From the NCBI GenBank assembly GCA_002407845.1, contig DHPK01000009.1, positions 1 to 44,187 of the forward strand: a stretch of 44,187 nucleotides of DNA, read 5' to 3'. This document shows, piece after piece, positions 7,546 to 16,460 of this stretch (position 1 is its first letter; each line of letters begins with the position of its first letter). The stretch comes from Leptolinea sp. UBA5366. GTDB taxonomy: Bacteria > Chloroflexota > Anaerolineae > Anaerolineales > Anaerolineaceae. Below the pieces are notes generated by a model that did not search any database, had not been told where the DNA came from, and was given only the letters and a program-made list of their open reading frames with translations. Both the position numbers and the translations under genes were made by a program.

Positions 7546-10008
7546 ATGACGAACAACGATCCCGGCAAGTTTTTTCTCGGCAAACTGTATGACGAGAATG
7601 GGAATTTGACAGATGAAAACTTAATATATGACGCTGGGGATCTAAACACCCATTGCGTGATCACCGGGATGACCGGGTCAGGCAAGACCGGCTTGGGGAT
7701 TGTTCTGCTGGAGGAAATCGCGCGCTCGAACATTCCTGCGATCGTGATTGATCCGAAAGGCGATCTGACCAACTTGCTTTTGCATTTTCCTGAGCTTGAA
7801 GGCGCGGATTTTGCGCCATGGATTGATCCGGAAGCGCCGATTCGCGAGGGGAAACCGCTGGCACAGCTTGCGGAGGAAACTGCGGAAAAATGGAAAAATG
7901 GACTGGCGCAGTGGGGGCTCGGCGCTGAAGATATCAGACAGCTGCAGCAGGTGAGTTACAAAGTTTTCACGCCCGGTTCAACCATTGGCAATCCGATTAA
8001 TATCATGTCGTCTTTCGAAAAGCCTGAAAATGCAGCCCTGCTCGGGGATGAAGCCATTCGGGAAGAAATCTCGACTTCTGTGACGGCGCTGCTGGATTTG
8101 ATCGGCATTAATAATATTGATCCAATCCAAAGCCGCGAACATATTCTGCTGTCGAACATCATCGAACAATATTGGAATTTGGGACGAAGTATTGACATCG
8201 AAGAGATGATAAATGCCGTTAACAATCCACCGTTTGAGAAGCTTGGCGCGCTGCCGATCGACAAGGTATATCCGCCAAAAGATCGATTCCAGCTGTCGCT
8301 GCTGCTCAATAATTTTCTGGCGTCACCGTCATTTGAAACTTGGTACAAGGGTCCGAATCTGGACATCGGCAAGATGCTCTACACGCCGGAAGGCAAAGCG
8401 CGTTTCAATGTCTTTTATATCCAGCATCTGAGCGACCACGAACGCATGTTTTTCGTGACCATGCTCTACTCGCAAATTGAAATGTGGATGCGCCAGCAGT
8501 CGGGCACTGGCAATCTGCGGCTGGCAGTCTACTTTGACGAAATTGCCGGCTATTTGCCGCCGAAGGATAATGTTCCGTCAAAGGAAGTCATCTTGAGAAT
8601 GCTGAAACAGGCTCGCGCATTCGGCGTTAGCATGATTCTGTCCTCACAGAACCCGATTGATTTTAACTATAAAGCGCTGTCTAATGCCGGGACATGGTTT
8701 GTCGGGCATTTGCAGACCGAGTTTGATAAAAACCGGCTGCTTGACGGGCTGTCGACCACTGCCGGGGCAATTGATCGGACGCAGGCAAATCATCTGATTT
8801 CCGCGTTGAAAAATCGGCAGTTCTTGTACATGAATGTTCATAAACCCGGACTCAAGGTGTTCACCACCCGCTGGGCATTGAATTATCTGGCTGGTCCATT
8901 GACCCGCAATTTGATTCCGGAGCTGGTTCAGTCCGGACTCAGTGAAAGTAACGATCGGTTGATCCAAAATACAGAGGCTCTAACCGTTGAAGAAACAATA
9001 ATTATTGAGGGAGAAGAAAAAATGGAAGGATCTGAAAAAAACCAAGAAATCCCTGAAGGCACAAAGCCGGAGATCGCATCAACGATCAATGAGTATTATC
9101 GGAAGATCAGCAAATCAGGAGCTGAAGTCGACGCTGCCGATGATCAAATTACCTATATCCCATCATGGATCGCGCAGGCAGAAGCTCGGATTATCCAATC
9201 CCGGTACAATCTTGATTTTATTAACCGAAAAGCAACCCTGATCATGGATCCGGACATTCGCGGAACCTCAATCAACTGGAGAGAATATGAAGTGGACCCG
9301 TTCATTGATGATTCTATTCAGAAACGTCCGGAAAAGAATGATGCTAAATATGAAATGCCATCAGCCTGGATGCTTGAAGGCGGTGCAGTGCGCAGCCGTG
9401 AGTCAGATTTTGTCGATTTCGTATATCGTGACGGCGATATCAAGATTCTCGGAAACAGCGATTTGAAAGTTTACGCTTCTCCCGAGGTTAGCCGGGAATC
9501 CTTTATCGAGATGTGTAAGGATAAAGTTGCCGACGCATCCGAGAAAGAACGCGAAAAACTAACTGATGCTTATCAAAAAGTTGTAGACCGGCTTGAAACC
9601 CGCATCCGCAAAGCGGAAGCTGATGTCACAGATAAACTCAGCAAAGTCAGCAGCAAGAATCTTGAAAAATATGGCGCGTTCGGTGAATTCGTGATTGGTC
9701 TGTTCACCGGCCGCCGCCGTTCAGTTTCGACTTCGATCAACAAATATGGTCAGTCGACAAACGCTTCAAACGCACTCGACAAGGCTCAGCTGGCTCTGGA
9801 TGAGCTGAAGAGCGAACTTGAACGCGAAACTGATAATTTCAAGGATCAGATTGAAGCCGTGACAGATAAATGGACTGTAATCGCTGAGAAAGAACCCGAA
9901 GAAATTCCAGTCCTGCCAATGAAAAAGGACATTTTCACCGATTATTTCGGTATTTTATGGGAACCATATTACACCGACTCCGCTGGCAAATTGGTAAAAG
10001 CTTTCTAA
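7546..10008 (+). CDS. HerA/FtsK-like P-loop ATPase with C-terminal coiled coil
   Basis: 820 residues. Walker A GMTGSGKTG is at about residues 40-48 and an early acidic strand AIVIDPKGDLTNL at 64-76. A second acidic strand LAVYFDEIAGYLPP (about 325-338) is the Walker B-like element, followed by QARAFGVSMILSSQNPIDF, which has the sensor character of HerA/TraD-type DNA-pumping ATPases. The second half (about 490-820) is a long, charged helical region (EKEREKLTDAYQKVVDRLE, KAQLALDELKSELERE) that suggests oligomerisation. Standalone proteins of this shape are annotated only as helicase HerA-like. No nuclease (NurA) or SIR2 partner is adjacent. It has its own leader and terminator, so it is probably monocistronic. 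The function is not established. Confidence 0.8.
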   Translation: MTNNDPGKFFLGKLYDENGNLTDENLIYDAGDLNTHCVITGMTGSGKTGLGIVLLEEIARSNIPAIVIDPKGDLTNLLLHFPELEGADFAPWIDPEAPIREGKPLAQLAEETAEKWKNGLAQWGLGAEDIRQLQQVSYKVFTPGSTIGNPINIMSSFEKPENAALLGDEAIREEISTSVTALLDLIGINNIDPIQSREHILLSNIIEQYWNLGRSIDIEEMINAVNNPPFEKLGALPIDKVYPPKDRFQLSLLLNNFLASPSFETWYKGPNLDIGKMLYTPEGKARFNVFYIQHLSDHERMFFVTMLYSQIEMWMRQQSGTGNLRLAVYFDEIAGYLPPKDNVPSKEVILRMLKQARAFGVSMILSSQNPIDFNYKALSNAGTWFVGHLQTEFDKNRLLDGLSTTAGAIDRTQANHLISALKNRQFLYMNVHKPGLKVFTTRWALNYLAGPLTRNLIPELVQSGLSESNDRLIQNTEALTVEETIIIEGEEKMEGSEKNQEIPEGTKPEIASTINEYYRKISKSGAEVDAADDQITYIPSWIAQAEARIIQSRYNLDFINRKATLIMDPDIRGTSINWREYEVDPFIDDSIQKRPEKNDAKYEMPSAWMLEGGAVRSRESDFVDFVYRDGDIKILGNSDLKVYASPEVSRESFIEMCKDKVADASEKEREKLTDAYQKVVDRLETRIRKAEADVTDKLSKVSSKNLEKYGAFGEFVIGLFTGRRRSVSTSINKYGQSTNASNALDKAQLALDELKSELERETDNFKDQIEAVTDKWTVIAEKEPEEIPVLPMKKDIFTDYFGILWEPYYTDSAGKLVKAF

Positions 10009-10031
10009 TTCGGTAAATTCGTAATAAAAGG

Positions 10032-10070
10032 AACCTCTTCGATTTTTATCGGGGAGGTTTTTTTCTTTTT
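10032..10070 (+). terminator. Intrinsic terminator of the HerA-like gene
   Basis: A 12-bp stem (AACCTCTTCGAT with ATCGGGGAGGTT, two G-T pairs) with a TTTT loop is followed by a long T-rich tract. It lies 23 bases after the stop codon and separates this gene from the DarT-like gene. Confidence 0.85.
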
Positions 10071-10113
10071 CCTCATTGCTGAAAGAAAGATGAGAAATAA
10101 TCAGAAATCAAAT

Positions 10114-10130
10114 TACAATTGCTAATCATG
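10114..10130 (+). promoter_or_regulatory. -10 box 8 nt before the ATG of the DarT-like gene
   Basis: TACAAT (10114-10119) ends exactly 8 bases before the ATG at 10128, and TGAGAA sits 17 bases upstream of it as a poor -35. There is no Shine-Dalgarno. This suggests a leaderless transcript, with the same geometry as at 6616 and 17118. Confidence 0.45.
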
Positions 10131-10973
10131 GGAATCGAAGACACGCAACCAATTAAACCGTTTCAATCGTTGGACAGATCATTGATCAACCCCGATTTGC
10201 TGCCGGCTGAAATCCCTGGGCTTGAGTTTTCGGACGGAAAGAATCAGGCTGCTGCGAAATATATCCCGCCCCCGTTCCCCCCTATGCCAATGCAGCCAGA
10301 CATGATGAAACAGCTGGCAGCGCGGATAAAAGAGCGGAAGATTGAGTTCTTAACACACTTTACCCGTCTGGAAAACTTGGCGTCCATCTTGACTTATGGT
10401 CTTTTGCCCCCCAACATGCTGAGAGCAGAGGGGCGCACGAATTTTGTGAAATACAATCCGCCTGCCCTGCCGGGGTATTGGCAAAACGCGATCAGTTTCA
10501 ATATCTCTTTTCCCAATTACCGCCTGTTCTATAACTTGCAGGAACAAAGAGGAGTCGACTGGGTCGTTCTCCTGTTTGATGTTAATATCTTGCTCAGCCA
10601 ACCGTTTTATTATTTTATTTATCCGGCTGCCAACCTGATCAATACGCCGATCTTCGCGACCGAGATTGCACCATTTTTGCAGACTTACGAAACATTCGAA
10701 AGACTGTTCGTCGACACTGAAAACGTCCGGCGGGCGTTCTTGCAGATCCCGGACAGCTTTCCGACGCATCCGCAGTCAGAAGTTTTGACATTTCAGCCAG
10801 TTGGATTAAATGCGCTGCTGGAAGTTCACTTTTACAACGATTACAAGTTCAATCAGTGGTTTCTGCAAAACACGCCATTGGCAATGACTCTAGACAAGAA
10901 TATCTGGCGCGAGAGCCTGACATTCTTTTCACCGCGAATGGATTATCCCAATTGGAAATCGACCGTTCGCTGA
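10128..10973 (+). CDS. DarT-like (DUF4433) ADP-ribosyltransferase-fold protein
   Basis: 281 residues from the ATG at 10128. A Pro-rich N-terminal extension of about 60 residues precedes a domain resembling DarT, the thymidine-DNA ADP-ribosyltransferase. FLTHFTRLENLASILTYGLL (residues 74-93) matches the NAD-binding His-Phe-Thr...Asn-Leu...Ile-Leu...Gly-Leu start of DarT. The segment VDWVVLLFDVNIL (143-155) is a core strand. FPTHPQSEVLTFQPV (211-225) matches the DarT segment that carries the catalytic glutamate, here Glu218. In DarTG systems the toxin is encoded with a DarG macrodomain antitoxin; none is adjacent. It could be a solitary DNA ADP-ribosyltransferase or a domesticated relative. Recognition is by motif memory only. 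Confidence 0.65.
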   Translation: MGIEDTQPIKPFQSLDRSLINPDLLPAEIPGLEFSDGKNQAAAKYIPPPFPPMPMQPDMMKQLAARIKERKIEFLTHFTRLENLASILTYGLLPPNMLRAEGRTNFVKYNPPALPGYWQNAISFNISFPNYRLFYNLQEQRGVDWVVLLFDVNILLSQPFYYFIYPAANLINTPIFATEIAPFLQTYETFERLFVDTENVRRAFLQIPDSFPTHPQSEVLTFQPVGLNALLEVHFYNDYKFNQWFLQNTPLAMTLDKNIWRESLTFFSPRMDYPNWKSTVR

Positions 10974-11028
10974 TATGGGTTAGGTCATCTAATAAACGAT
11001 TTTAAAAAATTCAGCTGATGGCGCTTGG

Positions 11029-11045
11029 TATAATGACTGTGAGGT
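11029..11045 (+). promoter_or_regulatory. Extended -10 promoter and Shine-Dalgarno of the 196-aa gene
   Basis: TGGTATAAT (extended -10; hexamer at 11029-11034) is followed by GAGGT at 11041-11045, four bases before the TTG start at 11049. The gene thus seems to have its own promoter, although transcription from the DarT-like gene may also continue into it. Confidence 0.5.
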
Positions 11046-11048
11046 AAA

Positions 11049-11639
11049 TTGGATTTTATATCGCATGAAGAGGTCATGATTTTGGCAGAAACAAGAATAA
11101 TCCATTGTGTTAACCAAGGTTTTATCGAAGAGTTAGGTGAAGAAGAATTCACCGGTTTACAGCAATCCCTTCAAAATATTGAATCCCCTCTCTCCCCGGA
11201 AGATTATTTATCCAGAACGAGTACTTACCTGATCAATCGGTTCAGCGCAGAGGAAGCCGAAGGCATGGCATTTTGCATTGGACGCTGCGCTTATCGATTT
11301 ATCAAAGGAGCTTTTGAGAATGAGCTCCAATTTCACCAGCTTGATTTCCGGCTGCTGCCGCCTACTCGAAAAACGGATGAAGGCATCAGACGGCTGATTG
11401 ACGCTGTTTTTCAGCCTGCTGGACTGCAGTTGGATTCAATCGGCCAGGAGGATGAAGAACAATGGCAGCTGATGCCTGCTTCCGCATTGGCAATCAATCC
11501 GGCACGGGTTCTTGGCGGCGTTCTACAAGAGATGCTGCTCGACATTTCCGGAGGAAAGTTCTATCCTATTCAGATTACTGAAAATGACTCGCTAAAAACG
11601 GTTCTGATTTCCATTGATGCCCATCCGCTTGGTCATTGA
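11049..11639 (+). CDS. Soluble protein of unknown function (196 aa)
   Basis: I do not recognise a family. It is a mixed alpha/beta protein without signal peptide or membrane segment. The N-terminal half is helical (ENELQFHQLDFRLLPP marks the midpoint). The C-terminal half ends in a segment rich in small residues and strands (ARVLGGVLQEMLLDISGGKF) that faintly recalls small-molecule-binding V4R-type ends, but not enough to call. The start is a TTG at 11049 supported by GAGGT; an in-frame ATG at 11073 lacks such support. It follows the DarT-like gene by 75 bases and precedes the ABC binding-protein gene by 52. It shows no macrodomain motif, so nothing supports it as a DarG-type antitoxin. Confidence 0.6.
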   Translation: MDFISHEEVMILAETRIIHCVNQGFIEELGEEEFTGLQQSLQNIESPLSPEDYLSRTSTYLINRFSAEEAEGMAFCIGRCAYRFIKGAFENELQFHQLDFRLLPPTRKTDEGIRRLIDAVFQPAGLQLDSIGQEDEEQWQLMPASALAINPARVLGGVLQEMLLDISGGKFYPIQITENDSLKTVLISIDAHPLGH

Positions 11640-11691
11640 AGAACCGATAATATTCAAAAAGTACTGCATTGAAAGAAGGAAACATCGAATC

Positions 11692-12741
11692 ATGAAAAAA
11701 AATATTGTCTTGCTGCTTTTATTACTTGTAACGCTACTGGCTTTTTCTGCTGTACAAGCTGAGACTCCAACATTAAACGTCTTGACTTACAGTTCCTTTG
11801 CTGTCAGTGAAGAGATTATTGCTGCCTTTGAAGCAGAAAATCAGGTCAAAGTTCAATTTATCGAGGGCGGAGATACGCCGTCGATTGTCAACCGGGCGAT
11901 TTTAACCAAGGACGCTCCGATCGCTGACGTGATTGTCGGCATTAATGATGGACTTTTATCGCGGGCGCTCGAATATGAAATATTAGATCCTTACTTGTCT
12001 CCGCTGTTAGTGGACATTCCAGCTGAATATCAACTCGACCCGAATTTCGGCGCACTGCCTTTTGATTATGGAAATGTCTGCCTGAATTATGACACCGCTT
12101 ACTTTTCAGAGAATTCACTCGAGGTGCCGGCGTCGCTGGCTGACTTGACAGACCCGAAGTACAAAGGCTTGCTGGTAGTCGAGAACCCCACGTCATCCGC
12201 TCCGGGACAGGCATTTTTCCTGACAACGGTCGCTGAATACGGTGAGGATGGATTTGCTGCCTATTGGAATGAATTGCTGAAGAATGATGTTCTGATTGAC
12301 AACGATTGGTCAACCGCTTATTACACCAGCTTCACTGCCGGTGGCGGTGATGGACCGCGTCCGATGGTCGTCTCTTACGACACCAGCCCGGCAGCCGTGC
12401 CGTTCTATGCCGAGGAACCGATGGAAGAAGCGCCGACTGCCTCAATTCTTGCTGATGGCATGTGCTATCACAGTGTTGAATTTGTAGGGATTCTGAAAGG
12501 ATCCAAGAATCGTGCACTGGCAGAGAAGTTCGTTGATGCCATGCTGGATGTTTCATGGCAGGAAGATCTGCCGGGTCAAATGTTCGTGTTCCCAGTGAAT
12601 GAGAAAGCAGTTCTGCCAGAAATTTTTGCAAAATTTGCAATTCCTGCCCAGAACCCGGTTTCGCTTGAATCCACACTGGTCGAAGAAAATTATGAAAAAT
12701 GGCTTCAGATTTGGAACGATGAAGTTCTGATCAACTATTAA
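11692..12741 (+). CDS. Thiamine-type ABC transporter substrate-binding protein (ThiB-like)
   Basis: 349 residues from the ATG at 11692, chosen because it begins a classic signal peptide (MKKNIVLLLLLLVTLLAF) and has AGAAGGAAA about 11 bases upstream. The longer upstream frame lacks this. The mature part follows the ThiB/TbpA pattern: LNVLTYSSFAVSEEIIAAFE, then DVIVGINDGLLSRA, FDYGNVCLNYD and a late GILKGSKNRALAEKFVDAML. The family binds thiamine or thiamine phosphates outside the membrane for ThiP/ThiQ import. No permease or ATPase gene is nearby; the next gene, 20 bases on, is a PfkB-type kinase. I see no thiamine riboswitch upstream, so the ligand is not certain. Confidence 0.8.
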   Translation: MKKNIVLLLLLLVTLLAFSAVQAETPTLNVLTYSSFAVSEEIIAAFEAENQVKVQFIEGGDTPSIVNRAILTKDAPIADVIVGINDGLLSRALEYEILDPYLSPLLVDIPAEYQLDPNFGALPFDYGNVCLNYDTAYFSENSLEVPASLADLTDPKYKGLLVVENPTSSAPGQAFFLTTVAEYGEDGFAAYWNELLKNDVLIDNDWSTAYYTSFTAGGGDGPRPMVVSYDTSPAAVPFYAEEPMEEAPTASILADGMCYHSVEFVGILKGSKNRALAEKFVDAMLDVSWQEDLPGQMFVFPVNEKAVLPEIFAKFAIPAQNPVSLESTLVEENYEKWLQIWNDEVLINY

Positions 12742-12761
12742 GTTTCACAGGAGATTTTACG

Positions 12762-13724
12762 ATGTCAATCGTCTGCAGCGGTTCCGTTGCCTTTGATTAC
12801 TTGATGCGGTTCCCCGGTTATTTTAAGGAACAGATTCTGGCAGATCATCTGGATTCGATCAGCCTGTCATTTTTGGTTGACGAGATGGTGCGCCTGCAGG
12901 GCGGAATTGCACCGAATGTTTGTTACAGTCTGGCGCTGTTAGGCGGGAAACCGATGCTGTTTGCGACAGTGGGTGAAGACTTCGGCGAATATCGGCAATG
13001 GCTGGAAGACCGCGGGGTTGACTGCCGTTTCGCACGGGTGATTCCCGGAAAATTCACCGCGTCCTTTTTCTCGAATACGGACCTTGCCAATGCGCAGATC
13101 GCATCTTTTTACACCGGTGCGATGGGAAATTCAGCCGATTTGAAAGTGGCTGAATTGGCAGGCGAGCAGGTAGATTTATTTATGATTTCACCGTCTGATC
13201 CACAGGCGATGATCGGCTACGCCCGCCAATGCAAGGAACTGGGCATCCCGTATGGGTTTGATCCCTCCCAGCAGATCGTGCGCATGGACAAACAGATGAT
13301 TCGTGAAGGCGTGGAAGGGGCAAGGTTCCTGTTCTGCAATGATTACGAATTTGAACTGTTGAAAAAACACAGTGAATGGACTGAATCTGAAGTCCTCGCC
13401 CAGGTCGAATGCGCAGTGATCACCCACGGCGAAAAAGGTTCGCGTATCCATTACGGCAGCCAGGTTTGGGACGTGCCGGTATTTGAACCGGAATCAATCG
13501 TCGATCCAACCGGTGTTGGGGACGCTTATCGATCAGGTTTCCTGACAGGCTATTTTAACGGCTTTGATTGGGACCTTTGCGGACGAATGGGGGCGCTCGC
13601 GTCAACTTACGTGCTGGAGAAGAAAGGGACGCAGTCCCACGCCTATACCCGCAGCGCATTTGTAGAGCGGTTCCGAGAACGCTGGGACGACGGCGGTTTG
13701 CTGGACGTACTTTTATCGCGGTAA
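12762..13724 (+). CDS. PfkB-family carbohydrate/nucleoside kinase
   Basis: 320 residues, ribokinase fold. The N-terminal substrate side has GSVAFDYLM and GGIAPNVCYSLALLGGKPML (two-Gly motif with following helix). The C-terminal signature DPTGVGDAYRSGFL at about residues 248-261 provides the anion hole and the catalytic Asp of GVGD. This DPTGxGD variant and the overall pattern resemble the adenosine/nucleoside-kinase branch more than fructokinases, but the substrate cannot be fixed from sequence. ATP-dependent phosphorylation of a sugar or nucleoside is expected. It lies 20 bases after the ThiB-like gene, with a GGAG upstream, and is closed by a strong terminator. The two genes are probably one transcript. 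Confidence 0.88.
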   Translation: MSIVCSGSVAFDYLMRFPGYFKEQILADHLDSISLSFLVDEMVRLQGGIAPNVCYSLALLGGKPMLFATVGEDFGEYRQWLEDRGVDCRFARVIPGKFTASFFSNTDLANAQIASFYTGAMGNSADLKVAELAGEQVDLFMISPSDPQAMIGYARQCKELGIPYGFDPSQQIVRMDKQMIREGVEGARFLFCNDYEFELLKKHSEWTESEVLAQVECAVITHGEKGSRIHYGSQVWDVPVFEPESIVDPTGVGDAYRSGFLTGYFNGFDWDLCGRMGALASTYVLEKKGTQSHAYTRSAFVERFRERWDDGGLLDVLLSR

Positions 13725-13758
13725 AACCGCAGCAGCCGTTGTTTTACGATCAGAATTA

Positions 13759-13793
13759 AGAGATCGTGCAATTATTTGCACGATCTCTTTTCT
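13759..13793 (+). terminator. Intrinsic terminator after the PfkB kinase
   Basis: A 13-bp perfect stem AGAGATCGTGCAA / TTGCACGATCTCT with a TTAT loop, followed by TTTTCT. It ends the ThiB-PfkB transcript and separates it from the convergent mutS. Confidence 0.9.
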
Positions 13794-13883
13794 ATCAGTT
13801 AGTTCTGCGAGGGGAAGAATGTAATTGGTTTTTGGGGTAATAGCTTTTGAACGGATTTGATAACGTTTTTCGTGATGGAAAAA

Positions 13884-16460
13884 TCAGTTTCCTTTTTTGC
13901 CGAATCGATTTTTCCATTCATAAAGCAGGTTAATTGCCTCAATTGGAGAGATGCTGTTGATGTCGAGTTTACTCAAAGCGTCGATGATCGGGTTAGTTTC
14001 GGGAAAAAGTGTTAGCTGGTATGTCGGTACCTCTCGGATTTCCATTTGAGCTTCTGATTGTTCTTCAAGCTGTTTTAAAATTTCATTCGCCCGTGATATA
14101 ACCGGACTTGGGAGCCCGGCAATCTGTGCGACATGAATGCCGTATGATCGGTCAGCTGCGCCGGGGATGATTTTATGTAGAAAGACGACTTCGCCGGAAT
14201 TCTCAGTTACAGCTACGTTGAAGTTAGCTACGCCCGGCAGCGCGTCTGCCAGCTGCGTTAACTCATGATAATGTGTGGCAAACAGCGTGCGGGCTTTTAA
14301 ATCCGGGGCGTTGTGGATGTATTCAATGATCGCCCAGGCAATCGAGAGTCCGTCATATGTGCTGGTGCCGCGGCCAATCTCATCAAGAATTAATAGGCTT
14401 CGGCGGCTGCAGTTGTTGAGAATGTTGGCAGCTTCGACCATTTCCACCATGAAGGTCGATAAACCGGCATGAATCTCATCTTGTGCACCGATGCGGGTGA
14501 AAATTCGGTCAACCAGCCCGATCCTGGCTTCTGTTGCAGGCACGAACGAACCCATCTGCGCCATCAGCACAATAATGGCTGCCTGCCGCAGAAAAGTGCT
14601 CTTGCCGCTCATGTTCGGTCCGGTGATGACATGGATGAATGAATCTGTGCCGATCGCCAAATCGTTAGGGATGAAGCGCGTGCTGCCTGAAAGCGTGTGT
14701 TCAACGACCGGGTGGCGCCCTCCGATAATTTCAATCGATAAACTGTCGTTAATTTCTGGCTTAACATAACGATTCAGCGCTGCCGTCTCAGCGAGCGATG
14801 CAAGCACGTCCAAGACTGCGATGCTGCGGGCAGTATCGAGAATTTCGAGCGCATATTGGCTGATTTCGCTGCAAATTTGATAGAACAGCCGGTTTTCAAT
14901 TTCCCGGATGCGTTCCTCTGCGTGCAAAATGAGCGCTTCATATTCTTTCATTTCAGGCGTGATAAAGCGTTCAGCGTTGACCAGCGTTTGCTTTCGGATA
15001 TATTCAGGCGGAGCCTGATCGGCGCTTCCCCGAGAAATTTCAATGTAATATCCAAAGACTTTGTTGTAGCTGACCTTGAGAGTTTTGATGCCCGTTCGTT
15101 CACGCTCGGCGACTTCCAGCCCTGCCATCCATTCGCGCGCGTGCTGGGATTCATTCAGCACCTGATCCAGCTCTGGAGAATAAGTGCGGCGAATTACGCC
15201 GGTGTTCATCAGGGTAGCCGGTGGATCATCCGTGATCGCGGTCTCAAGCAGCCTGCGTACCGCATCGAGAGAGTGAAATCTCTGGATGACCGGGTCGATC
15301 ACATCACTGAGCGGCTCTGCAAGGGCGATAATCTCGGGCATCTTCTGAACCGAGCTGCGAAGTGCGGTCAGGTCACGAGGAATCGCCATTCCACCGCTGA
15401 TGCGGTTAATCAGACGCTCCATGTCGTTCAATCCCTTCAGCTTCGCCCGAAGTTCCGCCCGAATCATTCCCTGATCGACAAAAGCCTGAACAGCGTTCAG
15501 GCGCGCTTGGATAGCTGCCTGATTGGTGAGCGGTTTGCTGACCCACTGCCGCATGGCGCGTTTCCCCATGGGGGTAACAGTTGAATCGAGCACGTCGAGC
15601 AAGGATCCCTTAATTTCATTCGTTCGCAGCGATTCGGTCAGCTCAAGATTGCGGCGCGTAGAGGCGTCAAGCACCATGAATTCTTCTGTTGTATAGCTCG
15701 AAATTCCGGTCAGCAGTTTGAGGCTGCCCGGCTGGTTTTTCTGCAGGTATTGAATAATTGCACCGGCAGCTCTCACTGAAAGACTGTTTTCGCTCAGCCC
15801 GAAGCCTTTGAGTGTCGCAACTTTGAAATGCTCTTGAAGCGCTTCGGCAGCTTTTGCGGGATCAAATGTGTATGCGGGAACGGGCGTCACGTGCAGTGAT
15901 TCTGGAAAAGGGTGCTCAAATGAATCTGGAATGAGGATTTCTGCTGGGCTCAACCGGGTGATCTCAGCCTGCAGTTCATTCTCGACATGGGTGCCTGAAA
16001 TTTGGGTTGCCGCAAATTCACCGGTTGTGATATCGGCATAGGCAATGCCGATCCTGTCCTGAATCACGACCAGCGCCATCAGATAGTTATTGGAATCGCT
16101 CTTGAGCAGCCCGGGCTCGATCAACGTGCCGGGTGTGATAACGCGCACGACTTTGCGGTCAAACAGCCCTTTTTTAGGCTGCTCTCCCACCTGTTCGCAG
16201 ATTGCGACATGATAGCCTTTTTCAATCAGACGAGCCAGGTAATTTTCCACGGCATGGTACGGAATGCCTGCCATCGGTACGCGCGACCCTTTCGCCACGT
16301 TGCGGGATGTCAGGACAAGGTCGAGTTCACGCGAGGTGATTTCTGCGTCCTGATCAAAAGTCTCATAAAAATCCCCAAGCCGGAAGAATAAAATCGTGTC
16401 CGGATATTGCTTTTTAATATCCAGATATTGCTGACGGATAGGGGTGTATTCTTCACTCAT
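13884..16460 (-). CDS. mutS: DNA mismatch repair protein MutS
   Basis: 858 residues, the usual MutS length. The mismatch-reading motif (FRLGDFYETF, with the Phe-Tyr-Glu used to probe mismatches) is near residue 30. Connector, lever and clamp domains follow. The ATPase domain carries Walker A GPNMSGKSTFLRQ at about residues 614-626, LILDEIGRGTSTYDG (Walker B and signature) and FATHYHEL (the His switch). The C-terminus includes the helix-turn-helix dimerisation region (LPSPVISRANEILKQLEEQ). Recognises base mismatches and recruits MutL, which is not in the window. The ATG overlaps the trmH stop by four bases, so mutS is translated from the trmH transcript. Confidence 0.97.
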   Translation of the reverse strand: MSEEYTPIRQQYLDIKKQYPDTILFFRLGDFYETFDQDAEITSRELDLVLTSRNVAKGSRVPMAGIPYHAVENYLARLIEKGYHVAICEQVGEQPKKGLFDRKVVRVITPGTLIEPGLLKSDSNNYLMALVVIQDRIGIAYADITTGEFAATQISGTHVENELQAEITRLSPAEILIPDSFEHPFPESLHVTPVPAYTFDPAKAAEALQEHFKVATLKGFGLSENSLSVRAAGAIIQYLQKNQPGSLKLLTGISSYTTEEFMVLDASTRRNLELTESLRTNEIKGSLLDVLDSTVTPMGKRAMRQWVSKPLTNQAAIQARLNAVQAFVDQGMIRAELRAKLKGLNDMERLINRISGGMAIPRDLTALRSSVQKMPEIIALAEPLSDVIDPVIQRFHSLDAVRRLLETAITDDPPATLMNTGVIRRTYSPELDQVLNESQHAREWMAGLEVAERERTGIKTLKVSYNKVFGYYIEISRGSADQAPPEYIRKQTLVNAERFITPEMKEYEALILHAEERIREIENRLFYQICSEISQYALEILDTARSIAVLDVLASLAETAALNRYVKPEINDSLSIEIIGGRHPVVEHTLSGSTRFIPNDLAIGTDSFIHVITGPNMSGKSTFLRQAAIIVLMAQMGSFVPATEARIGLVDRIFTRIGAQDEIHAGLSTFMVEMVEAANILNNCSRRSLLILDEIGRGTSTYDGLSIAWAIIEYIHNAPDLKARTLFATHYHELTQLADALPGVANFNVAVTENSGEVVFLHKIIPGAADRSYGIHVAQIAGLPSPVISRANEILKQLEEQSEAQMEIREVPTYQLTLFPETNPIIDALSKLDINSISPIEAINLLYEWKNRFGKKGN

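Noticed and set aside
11049..11639. The 196-residue gene as a DarG-type antitoxin for the DarT-like protein
   Set aside because: No macrodomain motif is visible and the gene has its own promoter and Shine-Dalgarno.
11640..11691. Thiamine (THI-box) riboswitch upstream of the ThiB-like gene
   Set aside because: Only 52 bases are available and no CTGAGA-type core is present there.
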